NCBI RefSeq assembly: GCF_001021045.1
Contig: NZ_CP011545.1
Location: 2,294,001 to 2,358,000, forward strand
DNA: 64,000 bases
Origin: Corynebacterium testudinoris
GTDB taxonomy: Bacteria > Actinomycetota > Actinomycetes > Mycobacteriales > Mycobacteriaceae
Direction: 5' to 3'
Below the pieces are notes generated by a model that had not been told where the DNA came from, searched no databases, and worked only from the letters and a program-made list of their open reading frames with translations. The position numbers were made by a program, and so were the translations under genes. Every line of letters begins with the position of its first letter. The first letter of the stretch is position 1. Shown one piece after another: positions 1-8,738 of this stretch.

Positions 1-19
1 GGGTCTCGGGTATCGCGGG

Positions 20-793
20 TTATCCGAAGCGGCCAGCGATGTAGTCCTCGGTCTCCTTCTGATCCGGGTTCTCGAAGATCTTCTTCGTGTCCCCGAACTC
101 CACGAGGCGGCCCGGCTTGCCGGTGGCCTCGAGGGAGTAGAAGGCGGTCTTGTCGGAGACGCGGGCAGCCTGCTGCATGTTGTGCGTCACGATGACGATA
201 GTGAAGTCCTCTTTGAGCTCGTGGATGAGGTCCTCCACAGCCAGCGTGGAAATCGGGTCGAGGGCCGAGCAGGGCTCGTCCATGAGGAGAACCTCGGGCT
301 CAACGGCGATCGCACGGGCGATGCACAGGCGCTGCTGCTGCCCACCGGAGAGGCCACCGCCCGGCTTATCCAGACGGTCCTTGACCTCTTCCCACAGGTT
401 CGCGCCGCGGAGGGACTTCTCGGCGACCTCCTTGAGCTTCTTCTTGTTCTTCTCGCCGGACAGGCGAAGGCCGGCTACGACGTTGTCCTCGATGGACATC
501 GTCGGGAACGGGTTGGCCTTCTGGAACACCATGCCAATGGTGTTGCGCACTGATACCGGGTCGACCTTGGAGGCGTAAATATCCTCGCCGTCGAGAAGGA
601 TCTCACCCTTGACGTACGCGCCCGGGATGACCTCGTGCATGCGGTTGATGGAACGAAGGACGGTGGATTTACCGCACCCCGAGGGGCCGATGAAGGCAGT
701 CACGGCCTGGGCCGGGATCTGCATGTTGACGTTCTGCACGGCGTGGAAATCGCCGTAGTAGATGTTGACGTCATTGAGTGCGAGCTTGGACAT
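20..793 (-). CDS. pstB: Phosphate ABC transporter ATP-binding protein PstB
   Basis: ATPase of the PstSCAB high-affinity phosphate importer, acting on the cytoplasmic face of the membrane and driving uptake with PstA and PstC. The 257-residue product has Walker [10 protein letters not shown] (about 36-44), the ABC signature LSGGQQQR (148-155), Walker B VLLMDEP (168-174) and the switch histidine in VTHNMQQA. The ATG at 793 is chosen because the protein then begins at the conserved [13 protein letters not shown] segment; the open frame upstream codes for nothing recognisable. It is the last gene of pstS-C-A-B, 47 bases after pstA. Length and motifs are those of ordinary PstB. Confidence 0.97.
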   Translation of the reverse strand: MSKLALNDVNIYYGDFHAVQNVNMQIPAQAVTAFIGPSGCGKSTVLRSINRMHEVIPGAYVKGEILLDGEDIYASKVDPVSVRNTIGMVFQKANPFPTMSIEDNVVAGLRLSGEKNKKKLKEVAEKSLRGANLWEEVKDRLDKPGGGLSGGQQQRLCIARAIAVEPEVLLMDEPCSALDPISTLAVEDLIHELKEDFTIVIVTHNMQQAARVSDKTAFYSLEATGKPGRLVEFGDTKKIFENPDQKETEDYIAGRFG

Positions 794-840
794 CGTCTTA
801 CTCCTGTGAACTTGTGCTTCTAGTCTGGGGTGCGGTCGCG

Positions 841-1767
841 CTACTGCTTGACCGAGAACTTCGCGGAAATGACGCGGGCGCCGATGTTGAGCAGCGCGAT
901 GATGAGGACCAGGGTGAGGGCGGCGCCCCACAGCTTATCCAGAACTGCCGGGGAGGTGCCGGCCTTGTACATGTCCAGCATCATGAGGGGCAGGGAGGAC
1001 ATGGGACCGTTGAACGGGTCCGGGTTGAGGGCCTGGCTGGATCCCACGAGGATAAGGACCGGTGCGGACTCGCCCATGACGCGGGCGATGGCCAGCATGA
1101 CACCGGTGACGATGCCCGACAGTGCCGTCGGGAGGACGATTTTGACGATGGTTTTCCACTTTGGCACACCAAGTGCGTAGGACGCCTCGCGGAGGTCCAT
1201 GGGGACGACGCGGAGCATTTCCTCGGTGTTGCGGATGATCACCGGCACCATGAGGATGACCAGGGACAGCGCCACGGCCATGCCGGAACGCTGGAAGCCG
1301 AAGAGGGTGATCCAGGTGGTGAAGACGAAGAGGGCGGCGACGATCGAGGGGACACCGGTGAGGATGTCCACCATGAAGGTGGTGATGCGGCCCAGGCGGT
1401 TGCCGTTGGAGTATTCCACGAGATAGATCGCGGTGAAGATGCCAATCGGGATGGACAGCAACGAGGTGATGCCCGTCTGGATCAGGGTGCCTTGGATCGC
1501 GTGGAGGGCACCGCCGCCGGGGTTGTGGTACATGACGCCCTGCTGGGAGCGGGTCCACCAATCGGCGGTGAGCAGCGGGGCGATGCCGCGGGAAATAACT
1601 TCCCACAACACCCAGATCAGCGGGATCATCGCGATGGCCATGGTGGCGTACACCAGCACGGTGGCGATGGTGTTCGTGGTCTTGCGCCCCTGCGAGATGT
1701 GCGAGAAGGAGCTGACGGAGCCGAGCTGGTTCGGGCCCGGGGTGAGTGTATCGACGTTGTTAGTCAT
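841..1767 (-). CDS. pstA: Phosphate ABC transporter permease PstA
   Basis: One of the two membrane subunits of the phosphate importer. The 308-residue product has about six hydrophobic segments, the first after roughly 35 residues. The cytoplasmic coupling loop of binding-protein-dependent permeases is seen as [15 protein letters not shown] followed by a conserved glycine/proline stretch. The ATG start has a clear GGAGG ribosome site. It lies 15 bases after pstC and 47 bases before pstB, so the genes are co-transcribed. Assignment to PstA rather than PstC rests on operon order and on the sequence around [13 protein letters not shown]. Confidence 0.96.
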   Translation of the reverse strand: MTNNVDTLTPGPNQLGSVSSFSHISQGRKTTNTIATVLVYATMAIAMIPLIWVLWEVISRGIAPLLTADWWTRSQQGVMYHNPGGGALHAIQGTLIQTGITSLLSIPIGIFTAIYLVEYSNGNRLGRITTFMVDILTGVPSIVAALFVFTTWITLFGFQRSGMAVALSLVILMVPVIIRNTEEMLRVVPMDLREASYALGVPKWKTIVKIVLPTALSGIVTGVMLAIARVMGESAPVLILVGSSQALNPDPFNGPMSSLPLMMLDMYKAGTSPAVLDKLWGAALTLVLIIALLNIGARVISAKFSVKQ

Positions 1768-1782
1768 GGTGTTTTCCTCCGC

Positions 1783-2841
1783 CTACTTCTTCGAGACGAT
1801 CGATCGGGCAATGGAGTTCACCACGAAGGTCAGGAGGAACAGCACCAGACCCGCGGCGATGTAGGCGCCGGCTCGGATGTCGTCGTTGAACTCGGGTGCG
1901 GCGTTAGCAATCGCCGTGGCGAAGGTGGTGCCGCCATCAAACAGGGAGAAGCGGAAGGCCGAGGAGGGCGAGACGACCATGTAAAGCGCCATCGTCTCTC
2001 CCAGTGCGCGGCCCAGGCCAAGCATCGATCCGGAGATGTAGCCGGAGAGGCCGAAGGGCAGGACCGTCATGCGGACGACTTCCCAGCGGGTCGCGCCGAG
2101 GGCGAGAGCTGCCTCGACCTGACCCTTGGGCGTCTGGATGAACACTTCGCGGGCCGTGGCGGCAATGACCGGGAGGATCATCACTGCCAGGACGATGCCA
2201 CCGGTCATGATGTTGCGGCCGGTCGCGAACGAGGGGGAGTTGGCGTAGGTGGTGAAGAGGAAGAATCCTCCGCCCCAGCCGTGGACCCACTCGTAGAAGT
2301 TCTGCAGCGCCGGGCCGAGCACCTGCCAGCCCCACAGGCCGTAGACGATCGAGGGCACGGCGGCCAGCATGTCCACGAGGTAACCCAGCGGCTTCACCAT
2401 CCGGCGCGGGGCGTAGTTAGAGAGGAACACCGCGATGCCCAACGCGATCGGCATCGCGATGATGAGCGCGACGACGGAGATGAGCACGGTGACGGCGAAG
2501 AGGTTCGGGATGCCGAACTGCATCGCCTCAGTGTTGGAGGTATTCCACTGGCCGGAATAGGTGAAGAAGCCGAGCCAACCGTCCACGTTGCGGTTGAGCG
2601 AGGGAACGGCGCGCCAGACGAGGAAGGCTCCGATCGCCGCGATGATGACGGTGATCAGGGTGGCGGAGGAGGTTGCGAAGAACTCGAAGACTCGGTCGCC
2701 GGGCCGCTTGACCCCTCCCCCGTCCTTCACAATGGGGGTATCTGATTGTGTGGTGTTGCCGAGGGTGGCCACGGTGTGAGGGACTGCCGATTGCTCGGAC
2801 TGGTTCACCTGCTCATCCGCGGTCGGACGGTTGCTTGCCAT
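1783..2841 (-). CDS. pstC: Phosphate ABC transporter permease PstC
   Basis: Membrane subunit that pairs with PstA to form the phosphate channel. The 352-residue product has a hydrophilic N-terminal extension of about 50 residues, then six or so membrane segments. The coupling loop reads VEAALALGATRWEVVRMTVLP, followed by GLGRALGETMA, which is typical of PstC. The ATG at 2841 is the only start that keeps the extension. It is separated from pstS by 182 bases that contain a GC-rich hairpin (2911-2942), so it may be expressed below pstS. Confidence 0.96.
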   Translation of the reverse strand: MASNRPTADEQVNQSEQSAVPHTVATLGNTTQSDTPIVKDGGGVKRPGDRVFEFFATSSATLITVIIAAIGAFLVWRAVPSLNRNVDGWLGFFTYSGQWNTSNTEAMQFGIPNLFAVTVLISVVALIIAMPIALGIAVFLSNYAPRRMVKPLGYLVDMLAAVPSIVYGLWGWQVLGPALQNFYEWVHGWGGGFFLFTTYANSPSFATGRNIMTGGIVLAVMILPVIAATAREVFIQTPKGQVEAALALGATRWEVVRMTVLPFGLSGYISGSMLGLGRALGETMALYMVVSPSSAFRFSLFDGGTTFATAIANAAPEFNDDIRAGAYIAAGLVLFLLTFVVNSIARSIVSKK

Positions 2842-2910
2842 GAGGCACAGATTCCTTTGAATTTCAGCGGGAAGGATATGGCGTGAGACTTGGGCAGTGA
2901 CGCGCCAGCG

Positions 2911-2942
2911 CCCCCGAGGGCGAAAGTGAACGCTATCGGGGG
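2911..2942 (-). terminator. Hairpin between pstS and pstC
   Basis: CCCCCGA at 2911-2917 pairs with TCGGGGG at 2936-2942, giving a 7-bp GC stem with an 18-base loop. It is inside the pst operon, about 80 bases after the pstS stop and 69 before pstC. No clear T-run follows on the transcribed strand, so it is more likely an attenuating or mRNA-stabilising structure than a full terminator. Confidence 0.5.
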
Positions 2943-3023
2943 CTGCGACGTGGTGGAGGGAACTGGCTCTCCACCCGGCCGGACTGGCAGATCACTGTCC
3001 ACTCTTACCGGCCAGAGGCGAAT

Positions 3024-4142
3024 TTACTGAATTGCCTCGACAGCCTCGGCCAGACGCTCGTGGTGGGTGCCGGTGACCGGGATGTATCCCAGATCAGCCA
3101 GTCCCTCATCCTGGTTGGCCAGGGCGACGGTCAGGAAGTCCTTGACCTGGTTGGAGGTGTTCTCGTCGTAGCCGGCGGAGCAGACGATCTCGTAGGTGGT
3201 GAGGATCAGCGGGTAGGAACCAGCGTCGGTGGAACCGAAGAGAGCCTCGGTGTCAACGACCATGTCGTGTCCGGTGGACTTGAACTCCAGGTTGTCCAGG
3301 GCGATGCCGACGGAGTCGGTGCTCAGCTCGACGGGGCCGGAGCCGAAATCGAGGTTCGCGATGCCGAGTTCCTGCTGGGTAGCGAAGCCGGACTCGACGT
3401 AGGTGATGCCGCCGTCGATCTGGCCGACCTGGGTGGTCACGCCGTTGGAGCCGTTAGCGCCCTCGCCCACGGCGGCGGGGAACTGCTGACCGGTGGTGTC
3501 CCACTCCTCAGGAGCTGCGGCCTTGAGGAACTTCTGGAAGTTGTCGGAGGTACCGGACTCATCGGAGCGGTAGACCACGGAGATAGCGGTGTCGGGGAGG
3601 TCGGTGCCCTCGTTCTCAGCGGCGATAGCCGGGTCGTTCCACGTGGTCACCTCGCCCTTGAAGATCTTGGCCACGGTGGGGATGGACAGGTTCACCGAGT
3701 CGACGCCGGGGAGGTTGTAGGCGATGGCGACCGGGCCGATGACGAAGGGCAGGTGCCAGGCATCGTTGCCACCACAGCGCTCAGCGGCCGGGGCAACCTG
3801 CTCTGCGGAGAGCGGGGAGTCGGAGCCAGCGAACTTGACCTGGTTGCCAATGAAGTTGGTGCGACCCGAACCGGAACCGGAAGGGGTGTAGGAGAGAGCA
3901 GCGGCGTTGTTGGTGGCCTGCTGGTACTTCACGTTGAAGTAGTCCATGGCGTTCTGCTGGGAAGATGCACCTTCCGCAACGAGCTGGCCGGAAGCGCCTG
4001 ACAGGCCTTCAACAGTGGCACCACCGGTGGCGGAGCCAGCGCCGGAGGTACCGCTTTCAGATTCGGAGCAGGCGACGAGGGCGGCAGAGCCGGCAGCAAC
4101 GAGGCCGATGACGGCTGCAGTGCGCTTGAAGTTGCGGGTCAC
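3024..4142 (-). CDS. pstS: Phosphate-binding lipoprotein PstS
   Basis: Extracytoplasmic phosphate-binding subunit of the PstSCAB importer. From the GTG at 4142 the 372-residue product begins with MTRNFKRTAAVIG, a hydrophobic core and the lipobox LVAC (Cys25), so it should be lipid-anchored outside the membrane. A Ser/Gly/Thr-rich linker follows, then the PstS fold with SGSGRTNF and SDESGTSDNF, the loops that bind phosphate oxygens. The GTG is chosen over longer open frame because an AAAGG ribosome site precedes it and the signal peptide starts there. It heads the operon; phosphate-limitation control by the two-component system at 35.0-37.2 kb is expected from C. glutamicum. Confidence 0.95.
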   Translation of the reverse strand: MTRNFKRTAAVIGLVAAGSAALVACSESESGTSGAGSATGGATVEGLSGASGQLVAEGASSQQNAMDYFNVKYQQATNNAAALSYTPSGSGSGRTNFIGNQVKFAGSDSPLSAEQVAPAAERCGGNDAWHLPFVIGPVAIAYNLPGVDSVNLSIPTVAKIFKGEVTTWNDPAIAAENEGTDLPDTAISVVYRSDESGTSDNFQKFLKAAAPEEWDTTGQQFPAAVGEGANGSNGVTTQVGQIDGGITYVESGFATQQELGIANLDFGSGPVELSTDSVGIALDNLEFKSTGHDMVVDTEALFGSTDAGSYPLILTTYEIVCSAGYDENTSNQVKDFLTVALANQDEGLADLGYIPVTGTHHERLAEAVEAIQ

Positions 4143-4323
4143 GGGAGAACCTTTCCGGTCAAGATCAGGTGGTAGTAGTCCGAGCAAGTCTGTAGTCACA
4201 GTAGAAATCCCCGACAATTTTCAGCCGGGGAACCTGTCAGTTGCTCACAGAGAACAAACCTAAGGGGTGTCGGTTAACCCAAGGACCTCATCAGATGAAC
4301 GGATCGTTAACACTTCGCAAGCT
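4143..4323 (-). promoter_or_regulatory. pstS upstream control region
   Basis: This non-coding stretch must contain the pst promoter. Two copies of TCACAG (4196-4201 and 4245-4250) and an 11-base-period pair AGATGAAC / TCGTTAAC (4293-4300 and 4304-4311) are visible and could be response-regulator half-sites. I cannot tell which, if either, is the PhoR site. Confidence 0.35.
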
Positions 4324-4358
4324 TCAGAAAAACTTTCTTGCCGCAGGCGCTTTTCTGA
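4324..4358 (-). terminator. Candidate terminator after mshD
   Basis: TCAGAAAA (4324-4331) pairs with TTTTCTGA (4351-4358), with a small inner GCC/GGC stem. It lies 9 bases after the mshD stop. The AT-rich outer stem would supply U residues on the minus strand. Weak compared with the GC-rich terminators elsewhere in the window. Confidence 0.45.
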
Positions 4359-4366
4359 GATACACG

Positions 4367-5263
4367 TCACCCAGAATGCGCTACCGAGTAGACGACATGT
4401 TCCTCAACAACGTTGAAACCGAGGTGATCGTAGGCTTTCACGGCCGCCTCGTTATCCGCTTCTACGTAGAGGACAACCCGGTTCGCGCCCTTGCCCGCTA
4501 GGTGTTCCAGACCCACGCGCAGGAGGGGATCGCCCATGCCGCGGCCGCGGAACGCTGACGCAAGGCCCACCACGTAGACCTCTCCGAAGGCGGGCGATAC
4601 TTCCGTGTGCCACTTCGTCCAATGGAAGCCGGCCATCTTCCCCTCCGGAGTCCACAAGAACAGGACATCGTCGGGCGAGAACCAGTCCGCCTCCTGCGCG
4701 CGGCTAAGCCTCGAGCGGTCCCATCCTCCCTGCTCAGGGTGCCAGGAAAAGGCCTCATTGTTCGCCGCGAGCCACTTTTCTTCCACCGCGTCCCGCCCCC
4801 ACGTGGCGATGGATTCCGCCAGGTTGAGCGGATGCACATCATCGCGCTCATGGTACGAGGCCACCGAACTCAGCGCGTCTCCCTCCACGGCCATCACCAG
4901 CAGGCGGCGCGTGGGTACCCGATCGACGGCAGCCGCCAGGGCCCGCGCCGCTGGGAGATCCCCGTGCGCCCACACGTCCGACTCCCCCGCCGAGGTCAGC
5001 AGGGCAGCTCCCACGCCAGCGCGCCGCCGATCAGGGTCCACCACCAACTCGTACGCGGAGCCGTCGAAGGCGGCGACGCCGAGCACGTGCTCACCGTCGC
5101 GGGCGAGGTGATGGCGGTGACCCAGGCGGGCGTCGATAAGCCCGAGCAGGAACTGCTCCGACAGGGGATCGACCCCATCGACGGCGGCGGCGCGAGTGGC
5201 GATGTCGCGGACTCGGGCGGCGAGTTCGGGGTGATCTGGCAGGCTGAGCGTCTCAATGAACAT
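4367..5263 (-). CDS. mshD: Mycothiol synthase (mycothiol acetyltransferase)
   Basis: Catalyses the last step of mycothiol formation, acetylating Cys-GlcN-Ins with acetyl-CoA in the cytoplasm. The 298-residue product has two tandem GNAT domains, as expected for MshD. The N-terminal one carries VVDPDRRRAGVGAALL and the C-terminal one carries SAFRGRGMGDPLLRVGL followed by YVEADNEAAVKAYDHLGF. The HPEQGGWD segment between them is typical of MshD. Presence of this gene is a marker of mycothiol-using actinobacteria. It is divergent from the LmeA-like gene, with starts about 35 bases apart. Confidence 0.94.
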   Translation of the reverse strand: MFIETLSLPDHPELAARVRDIATRAAAVDGVDPLSEQFLLGLIDARLGHRHHLARDGEHVLGVAAFDGSAYELVVDPDRRRAGVGAALLTSAGESDVWAHGDLPAARALAAAVDRVPTRRLLVMAVEGDALSSVASYHERDDVHPLNLAESIATWGRDAVEEKWLAANNEAFSWHPEQGGWDRSRLSRAQEADWFSPDDVLFLWTPEGKMAGFHWTKWHTEVSPAFGEVYVVGLASAFRGRGMGDPLLRVGLEHLAGKGANRVVLYVEADNEAAVKAYDHLGFNVVEEHVVYSVAHSG

Positions 5264-5297
5264 GAGTTACAGGGTAGGCGCTGGTAGATATAGAGAG

Positions 5298-6056
5298 GTG
5301 TCGATTCCTCGTCTGCCCCTCATTCTCCTCACCACTGTGGCGGTGATTCTCGGCGGATTGTGGCTGGTGGACAACGTCGCCGCCAGTCGCGTCGAGCGTC
5401 GGATTTCCTTCGCCGTGGAGGAGGCGGCGAACCTGGAAACCAACCCTCCGGTGTACGTCGGCGGTTTCCCCTACCTGTCCGCCCTGGTCACCGACGAGAT
5501 TCCCTACGTGGAGGCTCGTGCGCTCGACGTCGAGGTGGAGGGGCTCGGCATGATTAACGTGGCCACTCGCTACGAAAAGCTGGCGGTCACTCCCGCGCAG
5601 GTGCTCTCGGGCGATATTGCGGGGGTGAAGGCGGAGAAGCGCTCGCGTTCGATCAGCCTCGATGGGGTGGCGCTCGGGCACCTCATCGACATGACTGACC
5701 TTGACATTTCCAATCCATATAACATTTCACCGGCGGGCGGCACGGAAGCGGAAGCCCAGCTCATCGGCACTCCCCCCGGATTCGCCGAGCCCGTGACCGT
5801 CATCGTTGATCTGCGCCTGACCGGCACCCAGTTTTCCATGACGCCCACCGAGCTTATCGACGCCCCCGCAGGCCGCGAGGACGACATCCGCACCGCCTTC
5901 ACGTACTCACTGGACACCCTCAAACTGCCGCTTGGCGGCCGCGCCGCCTCGGTCACCCTCGGCGGCGGGTCCATCTACTTCCAGGCCGAACAGCACAACG
6001 TGACAGTACAGATGCGCGGGCTCTCCCCCATCGCGGTGGACAACGATAAGGATTAA
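5298..6056 (+). CDS. LmeA-like (DUF2993) phospholipid-binding protein
   Basis: Predicted membrane-anchored protein of the DUF2993/LmeA family; the mycobacterial member LmeA binds phospholipid and supports lipomannan maturation at the cell envelope. From the GTG at 5298 the 252-residue product has one N-terminal membrane segment (LPLILLTTVAVILGGLWLV) and then a beta-rich domain with the family's YVGGFPYLSAL segment. A longer reading from 5256 would overlap mshD's start, so the shorter form is preferred. The substrate in Corynebacterium is not established. Confidence 0.8.
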   Translation: MSIPRLPLILLTTVAVILGGLWLVDNVAASRVERRISFAVEEAANLETNPPVYVGGFPYLSALVTDEIPYVEARALDVEVEGLGMINVATRYEKLAVTPAQVLSGDIAGVKAEKRSRSISLDGVALGHLIDMTDLDISNPYNISPAGGTEAEAQLIGTPPGFAEPVTVIVDLRLTGTQFSMTPTELIDAPAGREDDIRTAFTYSLDTLKLPLGGRAASVTLGGGSIYFQAEQHNVTVQMRGLSPIAVDNDKD

Positions 6057-7090
6057 TGCACCCGAATGAAGTCGCGGAGGACCCGGCGCCACGTCCGTGA
6101 GCTAACCGGGTACGCCTCCCGCGGGGCGAACACCTCCAACGCGTCCGCATGCGACGCCAGATCCGCGCGCTGGAACTCCCCGACGTATTCACCGTCCGCC
6201 TGGAACCGTGCCTTAGTCGGGCACGACAAGGTCACCTGAGTCACGTCGTCGAATTGGACCGTGCGCTTTTCCAACCAGTCCTCGATGACTGGGCGATGAC
6301 CAAAGCCGACGAGGTGCAGCATGCTCAAGATCCCGCGCACCCCCGAGGTATCGGTAAGCCCAAACAACCCCAGCCCCAGCTCGAAGGAATTGCGCGGATT
6401 CGTCACCACCGGCAACGGCCCGAGGAACGTCCACGGGTTGGTGTTGGAGGCCACGAACAGGGGTAGTTCGCTGAGGTTGAGGCGCTGACCGGCGGCATCG
6501 GTGCCCACCACGTCGATGCGCGGCGGTGTGCGGCGCGCCCGGATCCACACCATCGTCGCCGCGTTGAGGTAGCGCAGGGGCGTGGCCGCGAACCCTAAGC
6601 GACGGGCCTCGTCGACCCGGGCGATGACATCGGCATCAATCCCAAAGCCGGCATTGACCGCGAACCAGCGGTCATTCCACGTGCCCAGGTAGATGGTGCG
6701 GCGCAAATCCTCCCGCAACAGCTGCACAAGCATCGTCGTGGCGGCGACGGGCTCGGAGGGAAAACCCAACGCTCGGGCGAACACATTGGCCGAACCCGTG
6801 GGAATGACCGCGACGGCCGGCAGCGACTGCGGGGAAGGTGTGTCCGCGCCCGCGGGGCCCAACAGCCCGTTGATGACCTCGTTCACCGTCCCATCCCCGC
6901 CCACCGCCAGGACCAAGTCCCAATCGGCGCGGGTCAGGCCCCGACAGATCTCCTCCGCGTGCCCGGCATGGTGGGTGAACACCCCGCGCAGGCGCAGACC
7001 CGGAACCGAACGCAGCGCGGGGATGATGCGTCGAAATAGACCATCCGTCTGGGAGGTCGAATTCGGGTTCATGATCAGCAAGACGCGCAC
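6053..7090 (-). CDS. Diacylglycerol kinase family lipid kinase
   Basis: Probable lipid kinase transferring ATP phosphate to diacylglycerol or a related lipid, in phospholipid recycling or PIM synthesis. The 345-residue form from GTG 7090 begins VRVLLIMNPNSTS, the normal start of the family. It has the nucleotide-binding signature GGDGTVNEVINGL (about 64-76), then PTGSANVFARALG. The C-terminal beta-sandwich includes FQADGEYVG. An ATG at 7132 would add 14 residues but overlaps the start of the divergent nitrobindin-like gene. The 3' end overlaps the LmeA-like gene by 4 bases. Confidence 0.9.
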   Translation of the reverse strand: MRVLLIMNPNSTSQTDGLFRRIIPALRSVPGLRLRGVFTHHAGHAEEICRGLTRADWDLVLAVGGDGTVNEVINGLLGPAGADTPSPQSLPAVAVIPTGSANVFARALGFPSEPVAATTMLVQLLREDLRRTIYLGTWNDRWFAVNAGFGIDADVIARVDEARRLGFAATPLRYLNAATMVWIRARRTPPRIDVVGTDAAGQRLNLSELPLFVASNTNPWTFLGPLPVVTNPRNSFELGLGLFGLTDTSGVRGILSMLHLVGFGHRPVIEDWLEKRTVQFDDVTQVTLSCPTKARFQADGEYVGEFQRADLASHADALEVFAPREAYPVSSRTWRRVLRDFIRVH

Positions 7091-7130
7091 GGTGAGCCAG
7101 CCTAGCTGGACAACTACTAGGCTGGGGCGC

Positions 7131-7790
7131 ATGACTCAAGAGCCCGATCAGACACCCCCGACTACCCCTGCCGACACCCTGAGCGGCAGCGACGCCGTCA
7201 ACCTCGCCGCCGAGCAGTCCAAGTCGACCAGCCAGCGCAACATCCCGACCTTAGATCTCGGCGACCTGCCCGTCGCCGATGACACCGCTAACCTGCGCTA
7301 TGGGCCGAACCTGCACGACGGGCTGCTCGCCCTCCTGCCGCTGGTCGGCGTGTGGCGCGGGGAAGGCCAGGCGGACACCCCCGAGGGCCAGTACGCCTTC
7401 GGCCAGCAGATCATTTTCGCCCACGACGGCGAAAACTACCTCACGTATGAATCCCGCATCTGGAAGCTCAACGAGGAGGGAGAGCCGATCGGCGCCGACC
7501 AGCGCGAATCGGGTTTCTGGTGCATCTCACTCAGCGACGAGATCGAGGTCACCTGCGTTAATTCCTCCGGTGTCGCCGAGATTTACTACGGCGAGCCCCT
7601 CAACGAGCGCGCCTGGCAGTTAGAGTCCGCCTCGACGATGGTGACGTCGACCGGCCCGGAAGGCCTCGGCCCGGGCAAGCGCCTCTACGGCCTCATGCCC
7701 AATAACGATCTGGGCTGGGTCGATGAGCGCCTCGTCGATGGCACGATGCACCCGCGGATGTCAGCGCAGCTGCACCGCGTTGCCGGCTAA
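7131..7790 (+). CDS. Nitrobindin-like FABP family protein (DUF1794/THAP4 domain)
   Basis: Ten-stranded beta-barrel protein of the nitrobindin family. Relatives bind ferric heme and convert peroxynitrite to nitrate. The 219-residue product has a disordered acidic N-terminus of about 60 residues, then the barrel opening with GVWRGEG (73-79), the family's GxWxGxG motif. The C-terminal MHPRMSAQLHRV segment contains histidine(s) in the place of the heme ligand. It ends by overlapping the convergent pabC stop by 4 bases. Confidence 0.87.
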   Translation: MTQEPDQTPPTTPADTLSGSDAVNLAAEQSKSTSQRNIPTLDLGDLPVADDTANLRYGPNLHDGLLALLPLVGVWRGEGQADTPEGQYAFGQQIIFAHDGENYLTYESRIWKLNEEGEPIGADQRESGFWCISLSDEIEVTCVNSSGVAEIYYGEPLNERAWQLESASTMVTSTGPEGLGPGKRLYGLMPNNDLGWVDERLVDGTMHPRMSAQLHRVAG

Positions 7791-8695
7791 CGGCCCAACG
7801 CCTTATCCATGAGCTCCCGGATCTCCGCCTCTTCCTTGTGGCTGGGCACCGGGAGCTTTACTCCATCGAGGTGCGTGATGCGGGTGGCCACCCGGACGGA
7901 GCTGACGAGCCAGACCGACTCGGCGTCGTAAAGCCTGTCCATCGTGATGTCTTTGGTCTTGCACCGCCAGCCGTGGCGTTCGGCGTAGTCGAACAGGGCG
8001 GCCTGCGTGGTGCCGGGCAGGATGTCCGGGCCCGGCGTTGGGGTGCGGAGTTTCCCGCCCTTGCGGACGGTGACCACGGTCGACGTCGCCCCTTCGAGGA
8101 CCTTGCCGGTGTCGGGATCGAGGTAGATGACGTCGTCGAAGCCCTGCGCGCGGGCGTAGCGCAACGCCGCCATGTTCGCCGCGTAGCTCAGGGTTTTCGC
8201 GCCGACGATGAGCCAGGGGGCGGGCGGCTCGGCGGAGTCTGCGGAGTCTTCCGTGTGCAGCGAATAGCCCCGATGAGCAGTCATAACCTTGATGCCCGTG
8301 CTGCGCTGAGCCACCACCTGCTCATCGATGCTGCGCACCGTCAGCCAAGCCGAAGGAATGCCGGTGGATTCGCGGCCGCGCGTATACGTCCACACGCAGC
8401 GCGCATCCTCGTCAGACTGGGCAGTCCACTCCGCTACCGCCGCTTCGGTCGCCTCGGCCCATTGCGCCACCCCCGGGTCCGGCAGATCCATCAGTTCGGC
8501 GGAACTGCGGAAGCGATCCATGTGACGCTCAAAGTTGGCTGCGCGCCCTTGCCGCACCAGGAGAGTCTCAAACACTCCGTCGCCGCGGGTGACGGCGGCA
8601 TCATCCCAGTACACCATCGGTAGCGTGGGGTTATGCCGCCGAATGGACCCCCCGAAGGGTTCGACAACATAGATGATCGGGGCAGAGGACTTCAT
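7787..8695 (-). CDS. pabC: Aminodeoxychorismate lyase (class IV PLP enzyme)
   Basis: Expected to convert 4-amino-4-deoxychorismate to 4-aminobenzoate and pyruvate for folate synthesis. The product of about 302 residues has the class IV aminotransferase fold. The PLP lysine is K167 in GAKTLSYAANMAALRYA, and the phosphate-binding region is LEGATSTVVTV. D-amino-acid or branched-chain aminotransferase is possible from the fold, but the sequence around the lysine fits ADC lyase. A second ATG lies 6 bases upstream (8701). A CATAAT box about 14 bases upstream of 8701 suggests a leaderless or very short leader. Confidence 0.82.
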   Translation of the reverse strand: MKSSAPIIYVVEPFGGSIRRHNPTLPMVYWDDAAVTRGDGVFETLLVRQGRAANFERHMDRFRSSAELMDLPDPGVAQWAEATEAAVAEWTAQSDEDARCVWTYTRGRESTGIPSAWLTVRSIDEQVVAQRSTGIKVMTAHRGYSLHTEDSADSAEPPAPWLIVGAKTLSYAANMAALRYARAQGFDDVIYLDPDTGKVLEGATSTVVTVRKGGKLRTPTPGPDILPGTTQAALFDYAERHGWRCKTKDITMDRLYDAESVWLVSSVRVATRITHLDGVKLPVPSHKEEAEIRELMDKALGR

Positions 8696-8738
8696 GACCA
8701 TAGATTATGCCTGGTTTCACGCGCTACCATCGGGGAGT

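Noticed and set aside
778..2745. Very long open frame (655 codons) on the plus strand opposite pstA/pstC
   Set aside because: It is the shadow of the minus-strand genes in high-GC DNA; composition is Gly/Asp/His-rich with no domain.
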